11,984 nucleotides of DNA, from positions 1 to 11,984 of the forward strand of contig JAHEDA010000058.1 in assembly GCA_024641445.1 (NCBI GenBank). Reading direction: 5' to 3'. Each line of letters opens with the position of its first letter. Positions within the stretch are counted from its first letter, which is position 1. Of this stretch, positions 1-6,980 are shown one piece after another. A model generated the notes under the pieces. The model did not search any database. It was not told the origin of the DNA and worked only from the letters and a program-made list of their open reading frames with translations. Made by a program: the position numbers and the translations under genes. Source of the DNA: Gammaproteobacteria bacterium. Lineage in GTDB: Bacteria; Pseudomonadota; Gammaproteobacteria; UBA6429; Thiohalophilaceae.

Positions 1-1
1 A

Positions 2-715
2 AACCTCGAAGGTGGTGATCGCCTTGAGGTGCTCGGCCGGGAAGGGGAGCTATATCGGATACATTCAGTTAACGCATCGCTGATGGACATTATGGAGCGG
101 AGTGGGCACCTGCCTCTACCGCCATATATTCAGCGGCCAGATGAAGCGGTCGATATGGAACGCTATCAGACCGTCTATGCCGAAAAGCCGGGTGCCGTGG
201 CGGCGCCCACCGCGGGTCTGCACTTCGACGCCAGGATGCTCGAACAGATAGCGAAAATCGGTGTTCAGTCCGCCTATGTCACCTTGCATGTAGGAGCGGG
301 TACTTTTCAGCCGGTGCGTAGTGACGACATCCGCGACCATCACATGCATGCCGAGTATCTAGTAGTGCCTGATGCCGTTTGCGAGGCCATACAGCAGACG
401 CGAGCACGCGGCGGGCGTGTGATTGCAGTGGGGACCACGGTGGTGCGAGCATTGGAGTCTGCGGCAAGTGAGGCGGGTGAGGTGCGGCCCTTTAGCGGTG
501 ATACGCAAATCTTCATCTACCCCGGCTATCGTTTCCGGGTCATCGATGCCATGATCACCAACTTCCATTTACCGGAATCCACGCTGTTGATGCTGGTATC
601 TGCCTTTGCGGGCTATGAGCACATCATGCGGGCCTATCGGCATGCCGTGCTCCAGGGGTATCGGTTTTTCAGTTATGGCGACGCCATGTTTGTCACAAAG
701 GCAGCGCAAAATTAG
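2..715 (+). CDS. queA: QueA, S-adenosylmethionine:tRNA ribosyltransferase-isomerase (5'-truncated by window edge)
   Basis: QueA moves the ribosyl part of S-adenosylmethionine onto 7-aminomethyl-7-deazaguanine in the tRNA anticodon to form epoxyqueuosine, the penultimate step of queuosine synthesis in the cytoplasm. The frame is open from base 2 to the TAG at 713-715, giving 237 residues; the family is about 350 aa, so roughly the first 115 residues lie outside the window. Family motifs visible are PTAGLHF, the glycine-rich VGAGTFQPVR, GTTVVRALES, and NFHLPESTLLMLVSAFAG near the end. An internal ATG at 65-67 region is not the start, because homology continues upstream to the edge. The next gene, tgt, starts 18 bases after the stop and acts earlier in the same pathway, so co-transcription is expected. 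Nothing suggests a broken gene; the truncation is only the window boundary. Confidence 0.96.
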   Translation, partial: NLEGGDRLEVLGREGELYRIHSVNASLMDIMERSGHLPLPPYIQRPDEAVDMERYQTVYAEKPGAVAAPTAGLHFDARMLEQIAKIGVQSAYVTLHVGAGTFQPVRSDDIRDHHMHAEYLVVPDAVCEAIQQTRARGGRVIAVGTTVVRALESAASEAGEVRPFSGDTQIFIYPGYRFRVIDAMITNFHLPESTLLMLVSAFAGYEHIMRAYRHAVLQGYRFFSYGDAMFVTKAAQN

Positions 716-733
716 TCGGGTATTGCTCCAGAT

Positions 734-1849
734 ATGAAATTTGAATTGCAGAAGACAGACGGGTCGGCACGACGCGGACGCCTCGTGTTTGAGCGTGGCG
801 TAGTGGAAACCCCGGCCTTCATGCCGGTGGGGACCTATGGCACGGTCAAGGCCATGACACCTGAGGAAGTAGGTGCCACCGGTGCACAGATTATCTTGGG
901 CAATACCTTCCACCTCATGCTGCGCCCAGGCATCGATGTGATTAAGGTTCACGGCGATCTGCATGGATTTATGCACTGGTCAGGGCCAATTCTCACGGAT
1001 TCAGGCGGGTTTCAGGTCTGGAGCCTGGGGGAGTTGCGCAAGATTACTGAGCAGGGTGTGGTCTTTGCCTCCCCGATAGATGGTTCGCGGGTATTTATGG
1101 GGCCGGAGGAGTCCATGGCCGTACAGCGAGCGCTCGGTTCCGACATCGTCATGATCTTTGATGAGTGCACACCCTTTCCGGCGACCGAGGAGCAGGCGCG
1201 TGACTCGATGGAACTTTCTCTACGCTGGGCGGCTCGTAGCAAGCAGGCCCACGCAGACAACCCGGCGGCGCTGTTTGGGATCGTGCAGGGTGGGATGTAC
1301 CCACACCTGCGTAGCCAATCATTACGTGGGCTGGTGGAGATTGGATTTGACGGCTATGCCATTGGTGGCCTCTCCGTCGGCGAGCCAAAGGAAGAGATGT
1401 TAAAGGTGTTGAATCATTTGACCCCCGAGATGCCGAGCGAGCGCCCCCGCTATCTAATGGGGGTGGGGACGCCGGAGGATCTCGTCGAGGCCGTGCAGCG
1501 TGGTGTCGATATGTTCGATTGCGTGATGCCCACGCGTAATGCACGCAATGGTCATCTTTTCACCAGCGAGGGGGTGGTGCGCATACGCAATAGCACCTAC
1601 CAGTACGATACGTCGCCGCTGGACCCGAACTGCGACTGTTACACCTGCCGCCACTATAGTCGCGCCTACCTGCGCCACCTGGATAAATGTGGTGAGATTC
1701 TGGGGGCGCGTCTGAATACGATCCATAACCTGCATTACTACCAGACCCTGATGCGCGGTCTGCGTGAGGCCATTGCTGAAGGTCGTTTGCAGGATTTCGT
1801 TACCGATTTCTACGCCAGGCGCACGCAAGCCCGGCCTGCTGTGTCATAA
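734..1849 (+). CDS. tgt: Tgt, tRNA-guanine transglycosylase
   Basis: Tgt exchanges the wobble guanine-34 of tRNAs with GUN anticodons for preQ1, the committed step of queuosine insertion into tRNA. The protein has 371 residues, the usual bacterial length. It is a TIM-barrel enzyme: the general-base aspartate is D89 in ILTDSGGFQ, the nucleophile is D262 in DMFDCVMPTRNARNG, substrate-site motifs are GIVQGG (182-187) and GGLSVGEP (211-218), and the structural zinc ligands are C300, C302, C305 and H331 (CDCYTC motif). All key residues are present. The ATG at 734 gives the normal N-terminus, but no clear Shine-Dalgarno sequence precedes it, so translation may be coupled to queA, which ends 18 bases upstream. 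The TAA stop overlaps an ATG (TAATG, 1847-1851) that opens a 12-codon reading frame discussed in the findings. Confidence 0.98.
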   Translation: MKFELQKTDGSARRGRLVFERGVVETPAFMPVGTYGTVKAMTPEEVGATGAQIILGNTFHLMLRPGIDVIKVHGDLHGFMHWSGPILTDSGGFQVWSLGELRKITEQGVVFASPIDGSRVFMGPEESMAVQRALGSDIVMIFDECTPFPATEEQARDSMELSLRWAARSKQAHADNPAALFGIVQGGMYPHLRSQSLRGLVEIGFDGYAIGGLSVGEPKEEMLKVLNHLTPEMPSERPRYLMGVGTPEDLVEAVQRGVDMFDCVMPTRNARNGHLFTSEGVVRIRNSTYQYDTSPLDPNCDCYTCRHYSRAYLRHLDKCGEILGARLNTIHNLHYYQTLMRGLREAIAEGRLQDFVTDFYARRTQARPAVS

Positions 1850-1908
1850 TGGCCCGCGTTTTTATTGGGCGTTTGCCCACGAATTGACTCTCAAGAGGTA
1901 GCTAAAGC

Positions 1909-2250
1909 ATGAATGGTTTGATCTCAGATGCCATGGCCCAGGCCGCACCTGCACAAACAGGTGGTGACCCGATGACTTCCGTATTGTTCTTCGTAGGAAT
2001 GATCGCAATATTTTATTTTCTACTCATCCGCCCGCAGACCAAGCGTGCAAAGGAACACAAAAAGCTGATCGATGCCCTTGGAAAGGGCGATGAGGTCATC
2101 ACCAATGGTGGCCTGCTCGGTAAGATTACCGATGTGGGCGAGCAGTATGTGGATGTCGAAGTGGCCAACAATGTGACGGTGAAACTCCAACGACAGGCCA
2201 TTGCCACCGTATTGCCAAAGGGTTCCATCAAGGCGGCCCAGAAAGACTAA
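1909..2250 (+). CDS. yajC: YajC, Sec translocon accessory subunit
   Basis: YajC is a small inner-membrane protein that binds SecD and SecF and joins the SecYEG holo-translocon; its own role is minor and not fully settled. The 113-residue product has a short N-terminal region, one membrane helix at about residues 22-41 (MTSVLFFVGMIAIFYFLLIR), then the family hallmark RPQTKRAKEHKKLIDAL and a cytoplasmic beta domain with the GDEVITNGGLLGKI motif. Length matches the family (about 110). The start is well supported by AAGAGGT at 1893-1899, nine bases before the ATG. It lies 59 bases after tgt and 47 bases before secD, the standard tgt-yajC-secD-secF order. Confidence 0.97.
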   Translation: MNGLISDAMAQAAPAQTGGDPMTSVLFFVGMIAIFYFLLIRPQTKRAKEHKKLIDALGKGDEVITNGGLLGKITDVGEQYVDVEVANNVTVKLQRQAIATVLPKGSIKAAQKD

Positions 2251-2297
2251 CATCAACTGGTCATGGACGACCCAGCACAAACGCAGAGCCCCACATC

Positions 2298-4145
2298 ATG
2301 CTGAACAAATATCCGCTCTGGAAATACCTGACCATCCTCTTTGTTATCGGTATTGCCAGTCTGTACGCGCTGCCGAATCTTTATGGTACTGACCCGGCCT
2401 TGCAGATTGCCGCACACAGCGGTAAGACGGTCGATGAGGCGCTTAAAAAACAGGTCCAAGACCAGTTGGAGGGTGCACATATTGCCTATCGTCGCACGTC
2501 GCTTGAACAAGACGGCTTGTTGGTGCGATTTGGTAGTGTCGAACAACAGCTTCAGGCGAGTGAGGTGTTGCGTGCAACATTGGGTGTTGATTACACCATC
2601 GCCCAGAATCTGGCCTCGGCCTCACCTTCATGGTTACGCAGCATAAACGCTATGCCGATGTACCTGGGGCTAGACCTGCGCGGAGGTCTGCACTTTTTGA
2701 TGGAGGTGGATACCGAGTCGGTATTGCAGCAAAAGATCGACGATACTATCAGTGATGTGCGTACCCTTCTGCGCGAGAAAGACATTCGTGCGATGAGTGT
2801 AGTAGCCGTAGGTAATACCGTTGTTGCACGATTTAATACGGCCGACCTGCGTGATGCGGCGCAGGGCGCGATTCACTCCAGCCTGCGTGAACTTACCTTG
2901 ACCGATTTTGAGCAGGATGGCAGCTACAACCTGCGCGCCGTGATGAGCCCTCAGGCCCTGCATGAACTCTATAAGCAGGCCGTAGAGCAAAACATTACGA
3001 CCCTGCGTAATCGCGTGAATGAATTGGGTGTAGCCGAGCCCGTGATTCAGCAACAGGGTGATACCCGGATTGTCGTTCAGTTACCAGGTATCCAGGATAG
3101 TGCCCGTGCCAAGGAAATCTTGAGTGCGACAGCGACGCTGGAGTTTCGTCTGGTGGATGAGCATCTGGCGCAGGCGATGAACGGCCAGGTGCCCCCGGGT
3201 ACACGCCTGTATAAAGAACGTGATGGCAGGCCAGTTCTGTTGAAAAAACGCGTCATTATTACCGGCGAGCGCATCAATAGTGCGAGTTCCGGGATTGATC
3301 AGGATGGTCGTCCTTCGGTAAACATCTCACTGGATGGTGCCGGTGCCCGTGTCATGGGTAACACCACCAAAGAGAATATTGGTAAGCCCATGGCGGTGGT
3401 CTTTATCGAAAACAAACCGTTTATGGAAATGCAGGCGGGTAAGCCGGTTGAGGTAACGCGTCGAGTCGAGCAGGTGATCAACGTCGCCACCATCCAGGGT
3501 GTCTTCAGCAACCGCTTCCAGATCACCGGCCTGCGTGACGCCAATGAGACGCGTGACCTGGCACTGTTGCTGCGTGCAGGTGCCCTGGCGGCACCGATTA
3601 AGATAATCGAAGAGCGCACCGTAGGCCCCAGCCTCGGCCAAGACAACATCGACAAGGGGGTGCAGTCGATGATCTATGGCACCGCCCTGGTTATGCTGTT
3701 CATGTTCGTTTACTACCGTGGTTTTGGCATGGTGGCGAATACTGCGCTGTTGCTAAACGTCGTACTTATCGTCGCCGCACTCTCCATGTTACAGGCGACG
3801 CTCACCTTGCCAGGTATTGCCGGTATCGTACTGACGGTGGGTATGGCGGTGGACGCGAACGTTCTCATCTTTGAGCGTATCCGTGAGGAGTTACGCGTAG
3901 GTAACACACCGCAGGCGAGCATACATGCGGGTTATGAAAAGGCCTTTGCCACCATCTTCGACTCCAATATCACCACCCTGATCCCGGGTGTTGTGTTGTT
4001 CATCTTCGGGTCTGGGCCGGTCAAGGGTTTTGCCGTGACCCTCTCCATCGGTATTCTCACCTCGATGTTTACCGCGATCACGGTAACGCGCGCGATTGTG
4101 AATCTGGTGGTTGGTGGGCGTCGGATCAAAACTCTGTCGATTTAG
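2298..4145 (+). CDS. secD: SecD, protein translocase subunit
   Basis: SecD works with SecF at the periplasmic face of the SecYEG channel, using the proton gradient to pull and release exported proteins. The 615 residues equal the length of E. coli SecD as I recall it. Membrane segment 1 is at about residues 10-27; the conserved PMYLGLDLRGGLHFLMEVD motif follows at 120-138; the large periplasmic P1 domain contains LRNRVNELGVAEP (236-248) and LPGIQDSARAKEIL (262-275); five further membrane helices occupy about 455-605. The TM4 motif AVDANVLIFERI (517-528) carries the proton-relay aspartate D519. The start ATG has only a weak AGAG (2285-2288) upstream, but the protein begins MLNKYPLWKY, as in the family, which supports it. 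Fifteen bases separate it from secF, implying one transcript. Confidence 0.98.
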   Translation: MLNKYPLWKYLTILFVIGIASLYALPNLYGTDPALQIAAHSGKTVDEALKKQVQDQLEGAHIAYRRTSLEQDGLLVRFGSVEQQLQASEVLRATLGVDYTIAQNLASASPSWLRSINAMPMYLGLDLRGGLHFLMEVDTESVLQQKIDDTISDVRTLLREKDIRAMSVVAVGNTVVARFNTADLRDAAQGAIHSSLRELTLTDFEQDGSYNLRAVMSPQALHELYKQAVEQNITTLRNRVNELGVAEPVIQQQGDTRIVVQLPGIQDSARAKEILSATATLEFRLVDEHLAQAMNGQVPPGTRLYKERDGRPVLLKKRVIITGERINSASSGIDQDGRPSVNISLDGAGARVMGNTTKENIGKPMAVVFIENKPFMEMQAGKPVEVTRRVEQVINVATIQGVFSNRFQITGLRDANETRDLALLLRAGALAAPIKIIEERTVGPSLGQDNIDKGVQSMIYGTALVMLFMFVYYRGFGMVANTALLLNVVLIVAALSMLQATLTLPGIAGIVLTVGMAVDANVLIFERIREELRVGNTPQASIHAGYEKAFATIFDSNITTLIPGVVLFIFGSGPVKGFAVTLSIGILTSMFTAITVTRAIVNLVVGGRRIKTLSI

Positions 4146-4160
4146 CAGGAGCACTAAGAC

Positions 4161-5096
4161 ATGGCGCAAACGATGCGTTTCTTTAATAAGGTCACCACTA
4201 TTGATTTCATGGGCGTGCGCAAGCTCGCCATGGGTATCTCGGTGGTTTTCATGCTGGCCTCGGCAGTGGTCCTGGGTGTGCGTGGCCTGAATTTTGGGCT
4301 GGATTTTACCGGGGGCATCTTGCTGGAGATCGGTTACCCCGAGGCCGTCGACCTCTCGCAGATTCGCTCCACCCTGTCCAAGCATGGTTATGATGATGCC
4401 GTGGTGCAAAATTTTGGCTCCGCCAAAGACGTGATTGTGCGTCTTGCACCGCGAGCGGAAAAAAGCAATGCCGACGTCAGTAACGATGTACTTAAACTGC
4501 TGCGTGAAGATACCAATAACAAGGCCGAGATGCGGCGACAGGAATATGTTGGTCCCCAGATTGGTGAAGAGTTACGCGACCAGGGTGGTATTGCTATGCT
4601 GATCGCTCTTGGCAGTATCATGCTCTATGTCATCATGCGATTCGAGTGGCGTTATGCAACGGGTGCCGTCGTTTCGCTGATCCACGACACCATCATAACG
4701 CTGGGTTTTTTTGCCTTTTTCCAGTGGGAATTTGACCTGACGGTGTTGGCGGCGATCCTGGCGGTGAGTGGCTACTCGCTCAATGATACTATTGTGGTGG
4801 CGGATCGTGTGCGTGAGAATTTTATCAAGCTCCGCCGCAAGGAGCCCTTGGAGGTTGTGAATATATCCCTGAATGAGACCCTTTCACGTACGACCATGAC
4901 CTCCTTGGCGACCTTGTTGGTCGTTGTCGCCATGTTTGTATGGGGCGGGGCGATGATCCACGGTTTTAGTCTGGCGCTGATCATCGGTATTGTCTCGGGT
5001 ACCTATTCATCCATCTACATCGCGAGTACCCTGGCGATAATGCTTAAGCTCACTCGCAGCAACTTAATCCCCGTGCAGAAAGAATCGGCAGAATAG
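4161..5096 (+). CDS. secF: SecF, protein translocase subunit
   Basis: SecF is the partner of SecD in the RND-like motor that drives late steps of Sec export at the inner membrane. The 311 residues are slightly shorter than E. coli SecF (323). Visible are TM1 (about 22-41), the LNFGLDFTGGILLEI motif (43-57), the short periplasmic domain, YVGPQIGEELRDQG (129-142), and five C-terminal helices from about 143 to 296. The TM4 signature SGYSLNDTIVVADRVREN (203-220) holds D209, and R243 in LSRTTMTS corresponds to the conserved TM5 arginine; both are implicated in proton coupling. CAGGAG at 4146-4151, nine bases before the ATG, makes this start firm. A strong terminator follows 18 bases after the stop, so this is the last gene of its operon. 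Confidence 0.98.
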   Translation: MAQTMRFFNKVTTIDFMGVRKLAMGISVVFMLASAVVLGVRGLNFGLDFTGGILLEIGYPEAVDLSQIRSTLSKHGYDDAVVQNFGSAKDVIVRLAPRAEKSNADVSNDVLKLLREDTNNKAEMRRQEYVGPQIGEELRDQGGIAMLIALGSIMLYVIMRFEWRYATGAVVSLIHDTIITLGFFAFFQWEFDLTVLAAILAVSGYSLNDTIVVADRVRENFIKLRRKEPLEVVNISLNETLSRTTMTSLATLLVVVAMFVWGGAMIHGFSLALIIGIVSGTYSSIYIASTLAIMLKLTRSNLIPVQKESAE

Positions 5097-5114
5097 CCTT
5101 TTCCTGAGGCGTAC

Positions 5115-5143
5115 AAAAAAGGCCCGCAATTGCGGGCCTTTTT
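5115..5143. terminator. Bidirectional intrinsic terminator between secF and the convergent minus-strand genes
   Basis: The 18-base perfect palindrome GGCCCGCAATTGCGGGCC (5121-5138) can form a 7-bp GC stem with an AATT loop. It is flanked by six A residues on the left (5115-5120) and five T residues on the right (5139-5143), so it reads as an intrinsic terminator on both strands. It sits between the secF stop (5096) and the stop of the convergent minus-strand gene (5161), and can end both transcripts. Confidence 0.93.
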
Positions 5144-5160
5144 GTTGGTGCGAAAGGCCG

Positions 5161-5511
5161 CTATTGGAACTTCTTTACCTCATCGAGGGGGTCGGACTCA
5201 TCCAGTCGGGGACGCACGATGCGACAGACCGTGCTGAGCTTGTTTTGGCACTTCGGGTCGTCTTTATCAGCCTCGACTCCACGAATTGTGTTCTCGGCCC
5301 AAACAATGGCAATGACCCAGAGGACGAGACCCAGACCTACCGTGACCCAACTGACCCCGTTTAATGCTGCGGGACCTCCCATAAAGCCATAGACCACGCT
5401 CACCAGGCCGGTAACCCAGAACACACCAATTGGTGCGGCGCAGCAACTCGCGCAACCATATTTACAGACGGCCAGGGGAGGGGTGAGGAGTGCCAGCAGT
5501 TTACGTTGCAT
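5161..5511 (-). CDS. Unrecognised small cysteine-rich membrane protein
   Basis: I do not recognise this family. From the ATG at 5511 the product has 116 residues. Hydrophobicity by eye gives two membrane helices at about 26-46 and 54-72, joined by a short GGPAALNG turn. A cysteine cluster precedes and enters the first helix (C16, C20, C23, C24: spacing C-x3-C-x2-CC), and two more cysteines (C88, C96) lie in a charged 43-residue C-terminal tail. The basic N-terminus (MQRK) suggests both ends face the cytoplasm; that is inference. An upstream in-frame ATG (5529) would add six residues but lacks a ribosome site, whereas AAGGAAGGG (5518-5526) is six bases before the chosen ATG. The cysteines could bind metal or form disulfides; the CC pair at a helix start faintly recalls mercury transporter MerT, without enough similarity to assign it. 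It lies downstream of another small unrecognised gene and convergent with secF. Confidence 0.8.
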   Translation of the reverse strand: MQRKLLALLTPPLAVCKYGCASCCAAPIGVFWVTGLVSVVYGFMGGPAALNGVSWVTVGLGLVLWVIAIVWAENTIRGVEADKDDPKCQNKLSTVCRIVRPRLDESDPLDEVKKFQ

Positions 5512-5517
5512 CGATAT

Positions 5518-5526
5518 CCCTTCCTT
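5518..5526 (-). promoter_or_regulatory. Ribosome binding site deciding the start of the cysteine-rich membrane protein
   Basis: On the minus strand AAGGAAGGG lies six bases before the ATG at 5511 and immediately after the alternative ATG at 5529. The upstream ATG is preceded by an A-rich stretch with no purine motif of the right kind, so the downstream ATG is preferred. Confidence 0.7.
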
Positions 5527-5571
5527 CATGTTATTTCTTTGTCATTGGACATACAGGGTTATTGCCCAATA

Positions 5572-5599
5572 GTTATCACGAGGAGACGGAGGTGGTCAA
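5572..5599 (-). promoter_or_regulatory. Possible promoter for the cysteine-rich membrane protein gene
   Basis: Reading the minus strand, TTGACC (complement of 5594-5599) is followed after 16 bases by GATAAC (complement of 5572-5577). The -35 element is good and the -10 element matches at four of six positions. It lies in the 124-base gap between the two small genes, which suggests that the downstream gene can be transcribed on its own. No other function is apparent in that gap. Confidence 0.3.
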
Positions 5600-5635
5600 A
5601 CGGAAAATACAAAGCCAGATTGTAAAGCTAGGGTA

Positions 5636-5929
5636 TTAAGCGAGGCGGGGATAACTGCGTTCTTCACGGGCCATCAGGTATTCGACGATATCCTGGCTGC
5701 GTTCGGCGTGACGAGGGGGAACCCGATATACGGGGGCGAGAACGCGCTCACCATTGCCCACGGTGTCACCCTTTGGCGGTTCAATAGAGAGAATTTCCAG
5801 GCTATGGGGTACCGACTGGAAGGCAAAATAGCTGGCACTATCGTGCAGCCCATCGAGGGCGTCACGCATTTGCATCTCCAGTGCCTTGTTGCCACGCACC
5901 GGCGCCTTTTTGTGATAACGCTTTGCCAT
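5636..5929 (-). CDS. Unrecognised small basic protein
   Basis: I do not recognise this 97-residue protein. It has no signal peptide or membrane helix and no cysteine. The N-terminus is strongly basic (MAKRYHKKAPVRGNK), followed by a likely helix (ALEMQMRDALDGLHDSASYF), a hydrophobic middle stretch around SLEILSIEPPKGD, then a second likely helix (HAERSQDIVEYLMAREERSY). A basic start of this kind could contact nucleic acid, but that is a guess. Reality of the gene is supported by CAGGT six bases before the ATG, normal codon choice for this window, and a consistent place in a row of minus-strand genes: suhB upstream (113-base gap holding the suhB terminator) and the cysteine-rich gene downstream. 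Overlapping plus-strand frames lack comparable support. No clear promoter was found in front of it. Confidence 0.75.
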   Translation of the reverse strand: MAKRYHKKAPVRGNKALEMQMRDALDGLHDSASYFAFQSVPHSLEILSIEPPKGDTVGNGERVLAPVYRVPPRHAERSQDIVEYLMAREERSYPRLA

Positions 5930-6000
5930 TGCTACCTGAATCCCATACTTGGTTCACAGGTTCTAGCGTCCGCAGAGCGGGTTTCTTGATGATGAGGCGG

Positions 6001-6029
6001 AAAAAAGTTACCGCCCGTTTGCCGGGCGG
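6001..6029 (-). terminator. Intrinsic terminator of suhB
   Basis: On the minus strand, 13 bases after the suhB stop, CCGCCCG pairs with CGGGCGG (complement of 6023-6029 and 6011-6017) to form a 7-bp GC stem with a 5-base loop GCAAA. After a 4-base gap (TAAC) there is a run of six T (complement of 6001-6006). It would separate suhB from the small genes downstream. Confidence 0.85.
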
Positions 6030-6042
6030 CAATGACGCTAAA

Positions 6043-6840
6043 TCAGCGCAGGCGCGCGGGGAGATGAGGCTGAATTGTCTGTACCATGGCCTTGAAAAGT
6101 TTGGGTGGTGCGGCCACCACGTGACCCGTCTCCATGTGATTGAGGCTACCGTTAATACCACCCACCAGGCCTCCGGCCTCCTCAATCAGCAGGACCCCCG
6201 CGGCCATATCCCAGATATTAAGCCCCATCTCCCAAAACCCATCCAGGCGACCCGCAGCCACATAGGCGAGGTCGAGCGCGGCCGAGCCAGGGCGGCGTAT
6301 TCCGGCGCTGCCAGGTAACAGGGCCTTCATCATGGCGAAGTATTCATCCGTATAGGGAAAGTTGGAGCGAAAGGGGATACCGGTACCGAGCAGGGCACCA
6401 TTGAGCCCTGCCCGTTTACTGACACGGATACGCTTCCCATTTAACTGTGCGCCCTCACCCCGGCTGGCGGTGAAGAGCTCCTGCCGCATCGGGTCATAGA
6501 CGACGCCTACCTCCATACGCCCTTTGTAACGCAGGCCAATAGAGACGGCATATTGGGGAAACCCGTGCAGAAAGTTGGTAGTGCCGTCGAGGGGGTCAAT
6601 GATCCACTCGAAATCATTGCCTTCGTGGGCGCCGCTCTCCTCGGCCAGGAAGGCATGGTCCGGAAAGGCTTTTTTGAGGGTTTGGATAATCTCTTGCTCT
6701 GCGGCTCGATCCACCTCGCTAACAAAGTCGTTTTCGGACTTGGTATCGATGGTCAGGGTATCCACCCGGTCGGCATAGCGCGAGATGATGTTACCGGCAG
6801 CGCGCGCAGCGCGTACCGCAATATTGAGTTTCGGGTTCAC
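6043..6840 (-). CDS. suhB: SuhB, inositol-1-monophosphatase family protein
   Basis: SuhB hydrolyses inositol monophosphate in vitro and, in E. coli, is a component of the ribosomal RNA antitermination complex with Nus factors. The 265 residues match the family (E. coli 267). The magnesium-binding signature is complete: E67 and E68 in LAEESG, D82, P83, L84, D85 in IDPLDGTTNF (81-90), and W210-D211 in NIWDMAAGVLLIEEAGG. The start ATG at 6840 has GAGGGG eight bases upstream on the minus strand. It is divergent from trmJ, and a terminator follows directly, so it appears to be a single-gene transcript. Whether the antitermination role applies in this organism is inference from the ortholog. Confidence 0.97.
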   Translation of the reverse strand: MNPKLNIAVRAARAAGNIISRYADRVDTLTIDTKSENDFVSEVDRAAEQEIIQTLKKAFPDHAFLAEESGAHEGNDFEWIIDPLDGTTNFLHGFPQYAVSIGLRYKGRMEVGVVYDPMRQELFTASRGEGAQLNGKRIRVSKRAGLNGALLGTGIPFRSNFPYTDEYFAMMKALLPGSAGIRRPGSAALDLAYVAAGRLDGFWEMGLNIWDMAAGVLLIEEAGGLVGGINGSLNHMETGHVVAAPPKLFKAMVQTIQPHLPARLR

Positions 6841-6901
6841 CCGGTCTACCCCTCAGTTGAGTCTTTTTTAAAGAACAGGCCTTCGCAGAGAAAGCGGCGA
6901 G

Positions 6902-6910
6902 ATTCTAGCA
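6902..6910 (-). promoter_or_regulatory. suhB: Probable suhB promoter (extended -10)
   Basis: The minus strand reads TGCTAGAAT (complement of 6902-6910), an extended -10 element with five of six matches to TATAAT. It lies about 60 bases before the suhB start. No good -35 hexamer is found 15-18 bases upstream, as is common for extended -10 promoters. A dyad, GCAGATTTCTGC at 6908-6919, overlaps its upstream edge. Confidence 0.45.
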
Positions 6911-6970
6911 GATTTCTGCATTGAACGTCGCTACAGCCGCTTTGCTGTATTATTGTCGGCAATATCATCC

Positions 6971-6975
6971 AGGGG
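6971..6975 (+). promoter_or_regulatory. trmJ: Ribosome binding site deciding the trmJ start
   Basis: AGGGG stands five bases before the ATG at 6981. The frame also has a TTG at 6921, 20 codons upstream, but it has no ribosome site and would add a segment that homologs lack. Confidence 0.75.
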
Positions 6976-6980
6976 TCGCC

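Noticed and set aside
1867..1878. Small hairpin GGGC-GTTT-GCCC between tgt and yajC as a terminator
   Set aside because: The stem is only 4 bp and no T-run follows, and yajC with a good ribosome site follows closely; it does not end transcription as far as the sequence shows.
5518..5529. Upstream ATG at 5529 as the start of the cysteine-rich membrane protein
   Set aside because: No ribosome site precedes it, while a strong AAGGAAGGG lies between it and the next in-frame ATG at 5511.
5708..6318. Plus-strand open frames opposite suhB and the small basic protein gene
   Set aside because: They begin without ribosome sites, run opposite genes with clear homology or normal codon use, and cross the suhB terminator; they are frame shadows.
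6921..6953. TTGAAC with TATTAT as a trmJ promoter
   Set aside because: The spacer is 21 bases, too long for a normal sigma-70 promoter; no better pair was found, so no trmJ promoter is called.
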